Shown here: in pieces, positions 43,294 through 55,109 of the stretch
How positions within the stretch are numbered: the first letter of the stretch is position 1
How the letters are laid out: every line of letters starts with the position of its first letter
From: Patella vulgata
Lineage: Eukaryota > Mollusca > Gastropoda > Patellidae
Length of the DNA stretch: 64,000 bases
Direction: 5' to 3'
Assembly (NCBI RefSeq): GCF_932274485.2
Contig: NC_065883.2
Span: 61,299,210 to 61,363,209 of the forward strand
The notes under the pieces: model-generated
Told to the model about the DNA's origin: nothing
Seen by the model: only the letters and a program-made list of their open reading frames with translations
Databases searched by the model: none
Program-made: the position numbers and the translations under genes

Positions 43294-43584
43294 GGGGGGG
43301 GGGGGGGGGATGGCCGAATGGTTAGCACGTGCGTGCTGTATCATAAGGCCTGTCATTGAGTCAACTGGCGTGGTTTCGAATCCCCGGTTGTACGTGACAA
43401 GGAGTAGGGTCGTCTGCCCAACCTCGTGGGTTTTCTCCGGGTACTCCGGTTTCCCCCCACTGCTAAAGACCCCTACGCGCAAGCGAATTATTGAAATAAA
43501 ATTAAACCATATGTTAGTCCCGAAATGACCTAGTTTGTGTTGAGTGGACGTTAAACCCCATTTCTCTCTTTCTCTCTCTCCCTC
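43294..43584 (+). repeat. SINE2 copy, reference quality, with target-site duplication
   Basis: G-run leader, then a tRNA-like head with A box TGGCCGAATGG and B-box-like GTTTCGAATCC. The body follows (GTACGTGACAAGGAGTAGGG; CTACGCGCAAGCGAATTATT), with TGGACGTTAAACCCCATTTC and a CT repeat at the end. The 14 bp target duplication TTGCATTGCTTCTG is at 43280-43293 and 43585-43598. Confidence 0.94.
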
Positions 43585-43599
43585 TTGCATTGCTTCTGC

Positions 43600-45580
43600 T
43601 TATCAAATACCGGCAATGGGATTTGTTTTATTCAAAGGTCAATGTAACAATTTGTGCGATATATCAGGTGACAATGCCAATTAAGGCATCTTTAAACAAA
43701 ATTAGTTACGTGGTCAGTAGTTTCACAAAACTTTTACCCGAAAGCTCACCAAACTTGGTAATATTTGGGGGTGAATGAAAAAACTTGTGTGTGGCTGAAG
43801 CATTAAAAATTCTATAAATGAATGTTTTCTTTGCACTTGGTTTTGTCGCTGTTATTATTTAATTTTTTCTTCACGGAAACAACAATATGTGGAATTCTTA
43901 ATCTGAAAGAGTTCTCGCTTTTAAATATGACATTTTTCAAACATTATGGGTATATAGTAATTTGACAACGAGCCTAAAATTTACGACCAGCCCGGGGCAT
44001 TGGATGTAGGGTATAGGACACCCAAACAGGTGTCAGACGAGTGACCACAAAATGCAACCTGTGTCCTCCAAATGACATATCAGAAAGAACATTTATTACC
44101 TACCAAACCAATACTATCTACTTATTTAATCGTTTCAATTCTCAAACTGTTTCCATTGCTTGAAATTCGGAGGAAAACACCAATGTTCTGACACTAATAG
44201 TTGACCAATAAAACCACTATCGATGTATTATCATTACAAGACTCCCATCCACCAGTATGTGGGATATAATTATCATTTTCACGATAGTGCATACAATCAG
44301 TTGAACACCATTCGTCGATTTCGTTTCGTATTCCGTTATCACATCTCTTTAAGTATCAAATTTTATAGAACTAGCCGACACCGCCATTGATGTAGATTTC
44401 ATGGGTTTGTTTATCTATTTACCATTCTATTATTGGATCTGATTACAAATCAAGCATGACCACGAACCTTGACCACGTGAAACGTAGATATTGATACAGT
44501 AGCTTCTTTTTGTTGTATAGACGTTCATCAACCAGTTGTTTTATGTATTTTTATTCACCCAGTTTCAGGATGTATTCTGACCATTGGGCGATAATGTCGT
44601 CTTTGTGCTTTATTTATAACGGCTTTTAAATACATATATATATATTCTCGTGCATTCTCAAAACTATTGCAACATTGGACCACAGAGCTGTTAGCTTTTA
44701 CCTTTCGGACTTCTTCTCTTTTGGCTTTAAAAATGTTAAAAAATGTTATTCTGGGTGATAATGTTTCTGATGTTAGAATATCTATTGGAGATCGACGACA
44801 AAAACAAACTTGATCATTCAGCCCAAACTGTGTCTCCAATAATGGCCTCGATTCGTTCTGTAGGAATACTGGTTTATTGATGGCCACTATGGGAAACATA
44901 AGCTGACATTTTATTCGTCTAAGTCAAAAAAATTCGTATGTTTGTTTTGTATAGAAAATTAAAAAAAAAATTTCATAAAGACATAATGGATTTTGTTTTA
45001 TCATTAATGATTACCCAGGTACTTTGGCGAATAGGTACTTTTAAAATGAATGCGGTGTCCATCTTAGTCTCAATTGATCTACGCTATATTACGTCCGCTT
45101 CAACTACAACAATCATAGTTTTAACGAAATAGCACCAAATTTGTACACAGTGTCACTGTATATCTTACAGTTGATTCGGCTAATAGGAAAATTACTGGTG
45201 GAATGGTACAACATCAATTCTTATAATTCATTCCCTAAAGCGTATACACGGACAGCCAGGCAGCGGGAGACCATATTTACAATGGCTGCCATTTGGTGTA
45301 ATCGAAGCGGAGACAAATATTATAGACTACAATGTATACCCACCACCATCTGTATGATAGAGACGGAAACAAATGAATTTTATGGTTATGAGAAATACGT
45401 ACCTTTAACACAAAAAACATTTTTATCCCATTTTCTGTCCAAGTTTTCTCACTTCCGGTATAATATGCGAAAATTGAACTTATTAACTGAGGTGGATGTC
45501 CATTTGGACTCGTGTTTTGAAAATATATTACGTTCTATTTTATTAATAATTATCAGTTAATTTCAATTGTCATCATTGAA
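43600..45580. other. Noncoding stretch, nothing recognised
   Basis: A 114-codon frame on the minus strand (44555-44899) and a 139-codon frame on the plus strand (45141-45560) are present. Neither shows a recognised domain or flanking signals, and both are probably chance. Confidence 0.45.
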
Positions 45581-45581
45581 A

Positions 45582-45830
45582 ATGGGGTGGGGGGCGTCTG
45601 TCTGTCATTGAGTCAATTGGTGTGGTTTCGATTCATCGATTGTACGTGACAAGAAGTAGGGTCGCCTGTCCAACCTTATGGGTTTTCTCTGGGTCCTCCG
45701 GTTTCCTCCCACAGTTAAAGACCCCTATATACGCGTAAGCGAATTATTGAAATAAAATTGTTAGTTCCGAAATGACCTAGTTTGTATCGAGTGGACGTTA
45801 AACCCAATTTCCCTGTCTCTCGCATCTACA
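45582..45830 (+). repeat. SINE2 copy
   Basis: The G-rich leader is followed by GTCTGTCATTGAGTCAATTG, the TACGTGACAAGAAGTAGGG body and GTGGACGTTAAACCCAATTT. The first part of the tRNA-like head with the A box is deleted. Confidence 0.85.
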
Positions 45831-45860
45831 TCTTCATAACCACCAGTCATCATCTGCTGT

Positions 45861-46163
45861 TTATTCAAAAGTGGCTCAGTGAGCAAGACGCTGGCTCGCT
45901 AAGCTGGACGTCCTGTGTTTTTGATCCCGGTGTTCGCGGAATAAGTTCATCTGGATTTTCTGCCGTGGTTCCCCCTTGTCAATGGTGTAGGATGTAGGAC
46001 CTGGCAAGGGACAAGGTATGGTCGTTCTGGTGTTAACTAAAAACATTGGCAATTGGAATTCGATATAAGAGTAGGACTTAATGCCACTTTTCGATCGCAA
46101 GTCTTCATTAGTCCAGTCGGTCGGAGCAGAACAGTAGGACAATAAACCGCATTTCATTTATTT
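45861..46163 (+). repeat. SINE1 copy
   Basis: Head starts at AAGTGGCTCAGTGAGCAAGA (A box TGGCTCAGTGA); body GGTTCCCCCTTGTCAATGGT; tail ACAGTAGGACAATAAACC then CATTTCATTT. It lies 30 bases downstream of a SINE2 copy in the same orientation. Confidence 0.87.
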
Positions 46164-46164
46164 A

Positions 46165-47025
46165 AAAAAACGCATTTTGTCTCTCCTGACCTATATGTAC
46201 AGTCAAACCATAACTAAAGGAATGTATTTTTAGGCTGACTTGATTTTTTAATGCTGGAAATAAGTTACACCATGACGACGGGGCCATTTTGAAATGCTGT
46301 CACGTGATTATTGACAATCGCCGTCCCGCAAACTAAGACTAAGCTATGCAACTATTTGCGATTTATGGACAATAATATTCTTCAAGTGGTTCATATGAAA
46401 CCGTAATATATTCCATTAACTTTGATGTAGAAATTAAAGAGGGGTTTTAGGAGCTTGTGGAAATTTTATTCAGGATATTAATTTGTTTTTGGAGACCACT
46501 TTCTCCACTCAAGAAAACACAAGCCCTGTTTTTATTACGAATGTTCGCCATTTTTCCTTTGTGGGTTCTTGGTGTAGGCACGGGTGAGATAAACATAAGT
46601 TGTTTATAGTTTATTTGAACAGTTTAGTTGCTCACTTAACAAACGACTTGGTATAAAAGCTGAAATATAACAGACACGTGCTAAAGCATTAAATAAAGTT
46701 TATTGTCATTGTACAAATGTTCTAATTAATTATATCCTAGAGCCGCCGAGCCACTATTGACCGTGTAATGTAGCATCCAGCCTTTCAACTTTTTCAGCTA
46801 AGAGAGAATCAAAGATAGATTTTAAAAGAAATTGCATATGTACACACATGGATTGGTTTCGACGTCTTGGTTTACTGCGTTATCGGCTCAACTGCCGTCA
46901 ACCGAAACTTTCTCGTGAGTCACATCTTAAATCTGGAAACCAATGTTAATCGTAGTTATAGCAGCAGCAATTCCCGATTTCACAAGATTTATAGTAGAAC
47001 AGTTGTAGCTATTCTGTAATTCCTA
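46165..47025. other. Noncoding stretch, nothing recognised
   Basis: No gene or repeat copy identified. Confidence 0.5.
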
Positions 47026-47029
47026 CCAT

Positions 47030-47335
47030 GCATGATGTAGGAACGTGGGTTCCCCTTGTCAGTGGTGCAGCACGGTGGGTATGGCAGTGTCTAGTCGAAA
47101 AAAACCCTGACGTGATGAGTTGACATCTGCGTGCACATAAAACGAACCCTTGACAGTTGGAATTCGCAGCCGCAGCACCGTTATCCGGGTAAAATGTCCA
47201 GGGAATCGAAACCACGCCAATTAACTCACTCACAGACCTTGTGGTTTCACTTAAAAAAAAACCACATATACTAAAATATAAATGTAAAAAATCACATATA
47301 AAGCGTCTTACCCACTTAGCCACGTGAGACCACGT
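47030..47335. repeat. Chimera of SINE1 and SINE2 pieces
   Basis: 47035-47210 is SINE1 body on the plus strand (GGTTCCCCTTGTCAGTGGTG; GACAGTTGGAATTCGCAG). It then switches to a SINE2 piece on the minus strand (GGGAATCGAAACCACGCCAA), an AT-rich filler, and a SINE1 head on the minus strand (GCGTCTTACCCACTTAGCCA). Three fragments in two orientations lie within 300 bases. Confidence 0.7.
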
Positions 47336-47534
47336 GAAAATATGGAATCCTATTTAAGATATAGTACACATTTTAAAGTATACGACGTTGTGTTTTATAC
47401 GAGCGCCATATGTAATGAACAAAGAAAACATTATCACTGAAGACAATGCTGGAGTAATTAAAAATCTTTGATTCACAAACGACAAAATAATAACACATGA
47501 CACAATTATATGGAATACAAGTTACTTGAAGAGT

Positions 47535-47587
47535 TTATTTCAGCGACGTTTCGACGAGATTTCTCCCGTCATTATCAAGTAAAATAA
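47535..47587 (-). ncRNA. Hammerhead-like ribozyme motif, Penelope-associated type (copy 2)
   Basis: On the minus strand: a stem I strand rich in T and A, core TTGATAA (47578-47572), one extra base, a 7 bp stem II GACGGGA/TCTCGTC capped by a GAAA tetraloop, GAAA (47552-47549), C, GTC (47547-47545), then GCTGAAATAA. AAATAA in the latter can pair with TTATTT upstream to form stem I with an internal loop. It has the same core changes and extra base as copy 1 at 41480 but an unrelated stem II sequence. No Penelope coding sequence lies alongside. Confidence 0.55.
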
Positions 47588-47589
47588 TA

Positions 47590-47790
47590 ATTTTAAAACG
47601 TGTTGAATGAACATCAGGCGCAAAAGACTGCCGTTCAATTTGGACTGTTCGCGTATTTCATCAAACACAAATAATTAGTAATTGCAATATAAATTTGAAT
47701 GTAATTTATAAACACTCATGTTACATTAATATGTGCTTTTAGACCATTTGAGTCTATTTAAGGTTCTTAAGAATAGAGCTTTACGCCCAT
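47590..47790 (-). mobile_element. MITE-A fragment (copy 6)
   Basis: TGCCGTTCAATTTGGACTG, GTATTTCATCAAACACAAAT and CTCATGTTACATTAATATG follow the MITE-A interior in inverted orientation. Both termini are lost. Confidence 0.55.
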
Positions 47791-48041
47791 TAATAATCCG
47801 TGTCGCTTGAAAAATATATTTTCTTAATATATATAAAGCTAATTTTTTAAATACATTTGTTTTCGACCTGTCTCTCATAAGACAATATAGGGGTACTACA
47901 ATAAAGTTACGCTAAATTGACTTGTCAACTATGATCGGTTATTAATATGATAAATTATTTCCCATTCGTTCATTCTGGGCTCAATATATTTATGGTTTTG
48001 CGACTTCTGAAATAAAATTTAATAAACAAAAAAATACTCTA

Positions 48042-48186
48042 TTAGTAAGTGCAGGGGGACTGCACTACACAAAATTTACACAAAAACAAATACACGGACA
48101 AGACATCATACTCAGAAACCACAAACAGACAAACAATTCAAAAAAAGTGAATTGATCCGGGGGCTAGCCGTAAGCGTCCACTGCAT
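48042..48186 (+). repeat. Repeat family D, copy 1
   Basis: TTAGTAAGTGCAGGGGGACT at one end and GCTAGCCGTAAGCGTCCACT at the other, with an A- and C-rich middle (ACACGGACAAGACATC). It recurs inverted at 48789 and 60675. The class is not recognised; it has no pol III boxes and no coding capacity. Confidence 0.7.
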
Positions 48187-48199
48187 ATATTATGTGGGA

Positions 48200-48788
48200 A
48201 TTTAGATGTGGTGTAACATTGTGAAATGTCAAAATGGTTATACGAAACTACACAAACAAAAATCTACGATAGACAATAAATCGAAAGTTAAAATGTATAT
48301 ATCAAACTACAATATTAAAATTTAAGAAATAAGTAATATGAATTTGCAATGTAAAAATGTGTAAATAGCTATTTTATACTGAATTAAGCATAAGAAAAAA
48401 AAATCACTAGGTTAAAAGTTCAATAATGTCATGAATTGAATTGCGCTCCTTATTGGTGGTATATTTTAAATGACTGAATGTAAGAAAGTACTTTATGGAG
48501 CGCCCTCACTCGTTCAGCAATGTACTGCTCAGTGGCCCTATGTGATTTTGTATAACATACATCAGTAATTTACATAGGCTACATAACGAACGAACAAAAA
48601 AATGTTATTTAATATGATAAGCATTCTAAGGTTACGATGAAATATCTGTGACCTTTTAGGCTCCGGGGTTAATTTCTGTCAGTAGCGTCAGGTTCTGAAA
48701 TCCAGGTCGAAATCAATCATCGTCGCTCCATAGTTAGCTACAAGTAGCAACTAGTGTCGCACATTAGACAGGGCATGCTGGCACTTTC
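48200..48788. other. Noncoding stretch, nothing recognised
   Basis: AT-rich, with no gene or repeat copy identified. Confidence 0.5.
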
Positions 48789-48952
48789 GTGTACAGCACA
48801 GTGGACGTTTACTGCTGACCACCGAAGATCCATTCACTGGATTTGATCTTTGTTGTTTATTTCTTGCCTTGTCTATGTTGTTTGTCATGTCCGAAGGTTT
48901 GTCATATCGATTTTGTTTGCGTGTAGTTCGGTCCTCCTGCACTTACTATTAC
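48789..48952 (-). repeat. Repeat family D, copy 2
   Basis: Minus-strand copy: TAGTAAGTGCAGGAGGACCG at one end, AACGTCCACTGTGCTGTACA at the other. About 164 bp. A further partial copy, limited to the ACTACACGCAAATAAAACC to TTCGGACAAGAC part, is at about 49697-49747. Confidence 0.72.
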
Positions 48953-49696
48953 ACAGTGTCTCATTGAAGACGGCTGATAAATGGTGGTCACACTTCCGTA
49001 CCTCAAATACTGGACATCTAATTCTTATATATTCATTTCTACTTAAATAAAAAAAACCCAAAAAACTTTAAACAACCCTCTTCCCCAATTTTAATAAATT
49101 AATTCATTAAGTAATTCTTTCCATCACAATTCCAAAAAATGTATATGAGGCGCCCATTGAAAATACTAAAATATAAATGATAATGATTGACATTCATACC
49201 TTTGTGTGTAATACACATACCGCGGTTGCCCTGGCAATAAAAGTCAAAGAAACCCGTTATTAGTACGGTCAGTACAGTACCTGAAAACAACTTTTTTTTA
49301 ATTGTTATTAAGGACTACTGTCCGCCGCTTTACGTGTAACAAGATATGTAATTAGGTAATTTATATATCACCATCTGACTTTAGTAGATTTTTTAAAAGT
49401 GACGTTTATTGAATTTTTGTGACTCGCGACACCACCGTACAGAAAAAAGCTTGGTTTCATGTTTTGTGGATTTGCCCATGATTTCAACAGTAATTAGATA
49501 TGGTAAATGTCACTGGATTTTAGTGGTAAAACTTCTGTTTATTATCCATTTCGGTCAACTAGTTTTCCTATGACCTACAACAAAGTGCGGATATTGGTGT
49601 TGATGGTTATAATAAGCAATCGAAAGAATAAAGAAATGTCCGTATATTATTAGAAATAAGACAACGATTGATAAGTTCTCTTAATTAATTTAACAT

Positions 49697-49747
49697 GTAC
49701 CACACTACACGCAAATAAAACCTATAAGACAAACCTTCGGACAAGAC
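49697..49747 (+). repeat. Repeat family D, partial copy
   Basis: CACACTACACGCAAATAAAA and GACAAACCTTCGGACAAGAC match the first half of the copy at 48789-48952. It ends at a short C-run followed by a CA repeat (to about 49770). Confidence 0.55.
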
Positions 49748-50533
49748 CCCCCCCCCCACACACACACACATACATACTACAATAAATGACAACAAACGTA
49801 TATATGACGGGGAATGGGCTAAGGATCTACCTTTTCTTCAGCTCTTTTCTTATTACGCATCAATAAATAAATTAAACTTTTTAAATCAAGATTTATGAAT
49901 ATAAATAGACGATTGTCTCTCCCGTCAAAACATACACATTTATAATTACACATTCCTGGCCCAGAGGCATACATTGTTATTGATGTATAATTGATTATGA
50001 AATATTATTGCTATTTGCAGCTTAAGTTAGGTCTACGGCCCATGAATGAATACGAGGTGTATCTACTATAAGGAAACATCAATTATCATGTTGTCACTTC
50101 TACCTTCGAAGAGTAATAGACCACAATACATCAATTTTGTTTATATTTGTCCTCAGATATAGATTACATGTATTTAAGATAAGTGTCTATAATCAAGGTT
50201 AATCAAGAATATCATTCAAACTATAAACTTAATGTTTATTCTTTTCCAAATAAGGGTGGATGTAAGTTGTTTTTAGATTTATTACACGTAATCAGCGAAT
50301 CGATGACACTAGTACCAAACAAAGCTTTGAAAACCCCTCTCCCTCGTTTGTTATAATAAAATAATTTTATACCTTTGTACTAAGCTCTTAGGTACATTTG
50401 TAATAGATTTGACAGTAATATCTATATCCTATACACAGTTGTCCTCTCAACTTAGATATATGTAGTTCTCAGAGTATGGGTTTGTATTTTCTAGATAAAT
50501 TCAAACATTAGGACACCATTAGTTTTATTTACC
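49748..50533. other. Noncoding stretch, nothing recognised
   Basis: Begins with a C-run and a CA microsatellite. The rest is AT-rich and without recognised elements. Confidence 0.5.
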
Positions 50534-50570
50534 ACCAGCGTCTTACCCAGTTAGCCACTGTGAACCCCGA
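50534..50570 (-). repeat. SINE1 head fragment
   Basis: ACCAGCGTCTTACCCAGTTA then GCCACTGTGAACCCC is the reverse complement of the SINE1 tRNA-like head. Only about 37 bases remain, at the edge of a minisatellite. Confidence 0.65.
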
Positions 50571-50579
50571 TATATATAC

Positions 50580-50935
50580 AATAATGGATGTAGAATATAT
50601 CTACAAAGAATGAAACAATAAAATAAATGAATATAGAATAGGTGTAAAATATAATAAAATAATAAATGGGTATAGAATAAATGTAAAATATAATAAAACA
50701 ATAAATGAGTATAGAATAGATGTAAAATATAATAAAACAATAAATGGGTATAGAATAAATGTATAATATAATAAATAGATGTATGTACAATGGATGTACA
50801 ATAGTATAAAACAATAAATGGATGTACAATAGAATAAAACAATGAATGGATTATATGTGGAATATATGTACCAATAAATGGATGAAAAATATATGTACAA
50901 TAGAATGAAACAATAAATAAACGCACAAAACAATG
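50580..50935. repeat. Minisatellite, 39 bp unit
   Basis: Units such as AATATAATAAAACAATAAAT followed by GAGTATAGAATAGATGTAA repeat every 39 bases, with diverged shorter units toward 50930. Because 39 is a multiple of three and the minus strand lacks stops, all three minus-strand frames stay open for 90-138 codons, giving spurious Tyr/Leu/Phe-rich repeat proteins. Confidence 0.9.
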
Positions 50936-51094
50936 AAATGTACAACTGGTTAATTTCATATCGTGTGTCGATCATATTGGAACAGTAGCAGATTTATTAC
51001 AAAATTAACTGGCGAGAAAAACACTACGATAGAAGAGTCAATGGATACGGTGCTGCCTAGGTCAAAAATATCTGGATATGGTAAACGATATTTA

Positions 51095-51499
51095 TTAAAG
51101 GGGCATTATGGAAGATTAAATAAAGACCTGGTAGTTCTCGCTATAATAGTTAAAAAATAGATAACGTAAAGAGAATATGCTGAAAATGTCAGTCAAATTA
51201 CTTCACTCTCAGCTGAGAAACCCGAATTTGAAAAATATAGTAGCCACGATTGTCATTGTTACCATTGTTACGATAACAAACAAAGTCTTGATTATCCATT
51301 TTTACGGTTAATCATGAACAGCCGTTGAATCGCAAATAGGATTAAAATCTGTTTAAAATCGTGTCGATCAGACGGCATCGAGAGTTGATTATGGTCTTGT
51401 CATGTTAATAAATGTCTAATTAATAGGTTTTTTTATAACATTTAAGGCCTAAAGAAAGACCTGCAATACGCATATTTAGCTCGTGCATAATATGTTTAA
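51095..51499 (+). mobile_element. MITE-B copy, full length
   Basis: TTAA-bounded, 405 bp. TTAAAGGGGCATTATGGAAG at the left, (inverted) TTAAACATATTATGCACGAG at the right; internal GTTGATTATGGTCTTGTCAT and GGCCTAAAGAAAGACCTGCA are shared with other copies. Confidence 0.85.
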
Positions 51500-54005
51500 T
51501 AATAGTTATCAGATACTTGGGAATTTCGTTAGTTTTATTATGCACTTTTATGCACGTTTCTGTAAGTGAGAAATATAACTTGTTTGAAAAATAAGGAAAA
51601 TATACTTTAAATCTTATATATTTATGAGTGATACATTGAGCATGTCATACTCGACTAATGCCATCTTTCTGTCGCCGTAACCCTATTCTTTACCAAGTAT
51701 AGATTACAGAAACTGAGTCCCTGTTACGTTTGTCAACCTATTATATCAACATTCTCAGCCCATATACTTTATATCCACCATGAAATTCCGACACTAACAG
51801 AGACACACAGAATATAAAACGTAACATAACGCCATTTTATACGAAAGTGGTGACGTAATACACCAACGCGGCCTTTTGAGCCCGTCGAATATCGGAAGAC
51901 CACACAAAGGAATAAATAAAGTTTTTAAACCATGATGAGTTTTTACGGCTTCTTCTCACTAACTTAGTCAGACATTTCTAATTAAACTCAACATGTAAAT
52001 ATTGGAGAAAATTAGTGTAGGCATCTCATCTTCATCTACAAGCCGATAACATATGAGCCAGATTGACTTTTAATGATGTGCCGCCGGCTGAGAGAACTAC
52101 CGTGCCGTAGTGATATTATTATGAAGTATAGACATCGCTTTACTCCGATAGTAAACTGGCTTTAAATTGGTTAAATGAAGAGTCTATGAAAAGTTTTATG
52201 TCTCCTATTTATCGGCTAAAATCTTTATGGCAAAGGGTTAGGGTATACTGTAGGTGTTTTAAAACGGAATTTTATGATAGACGAATTTCGCATAAACACA
52301 CAATACAGTCGATTTATACACGTAGTGTCCATTATAACTTAATATCTCTCTCATATTATGTTCTATATAGTTTCTGAGGGGGCCAGAAAAACGCTCAGTT
52401 CACATCAGCTTTTTAGTTATTATGGAATACCGTATGATTTACACGCTTTCTGTAGATTTGTTGGCCAAGTTTTCAATCATGTGTGTAATTTTAAGGAATA
52501 AGTTGGAGATTCGTGGTGAACCGTTTGTTTCGAACTCTAGCGACTATTCTTTGCAAATGGCGACCATTCACCCAACTTGAAAATAGTCGAGGGAAACATC
52601 ACAGGTAAGAAATTTATATCTATAGTATTAATAAGTGTTCTGTTCTGCGAGGATTAAAACAAAATCGTGTAAACTACTGTCCATCATTTGACCCATAAAA
52701 TTTTTTTTAAATAGAATCTTAGAGAATTTAACACATGGGGCACGAATTTGTGTTATTGAATGAAACGTGGTTTCTATAAAGATATGAAAATTCTTATGCA
52801 GATTGTCATGTAGGTGAGTCACGTGAACAAATTAATCACGAGATTAAATAACAGACGCCCCCTTCGGCGAATCTGCAATCTCGTTTTCTGTTTCTTTTTG
52901 CTTGTAATTTTCATATATACATTTATGTATAGTCGTAGGCCTACACCAGAAAGTGTTATCGGGTGTTTTAGAAAAAGTAAACATCATCTGCTTCGTGCAT
53001 TCTGTTATAATTTATGCCGAAAATTTTAAATTTAACAGAAATCTTTGATTATTTCTCTCAAATACAATAACTGTGGCCCTCAAAGGCCAGAAAAATTGCA
53101 CCCATCAGAGGTCTAGTCGATCACATGATAGCACCCTTGCTCTCAAACCTTCAGAAACCCGAGGATGGATAGCTGAAGTTGATATGTGCTATTTGACTTT
53201 GGTCTGACAATTATTAGTTTTTGTTAAGATAATCGTTCACCAATATATCCGGGAAGATACTCCTGTTGTTTGTGACACATCATGGTGAAGTTCGATCGTC
53301 GAGATGTATACATTAATCAAGAATTAATGAAAATTCTACTCATTTGGTTAAAAGTCAGGCAATAAGGTCTGCAAACCGTCACAAAAATGTGTTTGGGTTT
53401 ACAAATAACATTTATCCTGGCAATAAAAGGCCCTTGAACCATATTTCTAATCATTGCCGGAAGTATGTGTGTCATGGTGGTTGAGAGGTGTGGCGTGGGT
53501 GTGTGAGTTGGGGGAGTGGGGGTGGCTCGTAGTTAGGGTGAACGAGATGTTGATAAGTGTTAGATATGTGTTACGTACTCATACCAGGCGTTAGAGCGTT
53601 CAGTAGCTTATTGCTATACGCAGGTAATTTTGATTCATGTCATGCCTGGGGCGTGGGAGGGCATTCTTGTTTTCAAGAATTTTCTGAGATCTGAAACTTG
53701 TAATGTCAGCTACAATTATAACACAGATGACTTGTTTTTTCATTAACAGATAGTGTAAATTTTAAAAAAAATATGTATCCGTCTATACGTTGATAAGTAA
53801 GCTTAATCTGCTTCATTTGGTCATAGATTGTCGAGATATTTAAAAAAAAAGTCGATCCGAGTAGCTGTCGTCATTATCTATTTTTTATTACAATACAGAA
53901 ACGGGTGTACTACGGGTGTATGAAATTTACCCTCGTTTAGAATTACATTTTATTTCTTCATATGATATTACCACATTCTGGTCACATTATAACCGTATAC
54001 ATCTA
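51500..54005. other. Noncoding stretch, nothing recognised
   Basis: A G-rich tract with G-quadruplex potential lies at about 53470-53525. No gene or repeat copy identified. Confidence 0.5.
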
Positions 54006-54010
54006 AGACT

Positions 54011-54190
54011 CGGGGAGTCGCGGTGTCTCACTAACCAAGTGGTCCTGAGTTCGATCCCGGTGTTGTCGGAGAAAGTACCTCAGGATTTATTTTCCAGGGC
54101 AGAGGGCTTGGCAAGGAAGAATGTTTAATCGTTCAGATGAGGCGAAAAAGCGAGACGTCTGACGTGTACACCATAGGTCGAACCTTAAGT
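54011..54190 (+). repeat. SINE1 copy, 5' part
   Basis: Head CGGGGAGTCGCGGTGTCTCA with the B box GTTCGATCCC intact. The body runs to GTGTACACCATAGGTC. The 3' half and tail are absent. Confidence 0.78.
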
Positions 54191-54275
54191 CTGATACCTA
54201 TGCAAGTGTAATTTCCTACCACATCAAGGTTTTTGACGTAGTCAGATATCCACTTCACATAGCCAATCAACAGAC

Positions 54276-54631
54276 TTAAATAGGCATTGTGCAAATGCTA
54301 AATCTGCCAACTGCAGGTCTTTCTTTAGGCCTTATTAATTAGACATTAATTAACTTACCAAGACGATAATCAATTCTCGATGTCATCGGATGGCTGCGAT
54401 GTTAAGTAGATTTAAATACGTTTTGCGGTTGATGCGGTTACCGTAAAAATAGGTAATCGAGACTTTGTTTATTATCATAACAACGGTAGCAATGGTAATC
54501 GAGGCTAGACTATAATTGTATCGCAGATAGCTAGCCCCAGAGTGAAATATTTTACTGAAATTTTCAATATATTTCCTTTTCATTATCTATTTTTTTAAAC
54601 TATTATCTAATATTACCTAATGCTGTGTTAA
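54276..54631 (-). mobile_element. MITE-B copy
   Basis: TTAA-bounded, 356 bp. TTAAATAGGCATTGTGCAAA at one end. The interior GCAGGTCTTTCTTTAGGCCT and GATAATCAATTCTCGATGTC match inverted copies at 27178 and 51095. Confidence 0.75.
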
Positions 54632-54856
54632 TTAAACCAACAATTTTAGTTTTCTCCCAAAAATTTCTGTGGAATAATTAACAATATCTGTCATTTTTAA
54701 TAGTACGATTGTCATGGATGGTGGTTTCATTGCTAATTGTTTAATATTTATCTCGATCCAACAGCTGCATTATAGAATATCCAACTGTTCATGTAACATC
54801 ACTGAAATTGTATCCATATTTAAATACTAGAATTTTAAACAGAAAGTATTATTGAA

Positions 54857-55035
54857 TTAAAGGGGAATTATTAGAGATTTAGAGAAAGAGCTAACCGTTC
54901 CGTTAAAAATTAGATTATGAAAATGAATAAATTGAATATTTCAGTCAAATTACTTTATTTTGAGAATAGTTTTGAATGGCTGCGTTTATCGAGTTTCGAG
55001 TTTTAATACAAATAAAAGCTGTGTATAACTCTTTT
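54857..55035 (+). mobile_element. MITE-B copy, left part only
   Basis: TTAAAGGGGAATTATTAGAG and TCAGTCAAATTACTTTATTT match the left half of the family. The right part is missing. Confidence 0.68.
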
Positions 55036-55109
55036 ATCGACAGTCTAAGTGAGTGACGTCATGTATTTTCGGAAAATGTCGGCTTGGAATGCTTAACACA
55101 GATATGCTT

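Noticed and set aside
45141-45560. A 139-codon plus-strand frame
   Set aside because: No domain, promoter or splice context; the composition is that of translated AT-rich DNA.
50543-50975. Three overlapping long minus-strand frames rich in Tyr, Phe and Leu
   Set aside because: Explained entirely by the 39 bp minisatellite.
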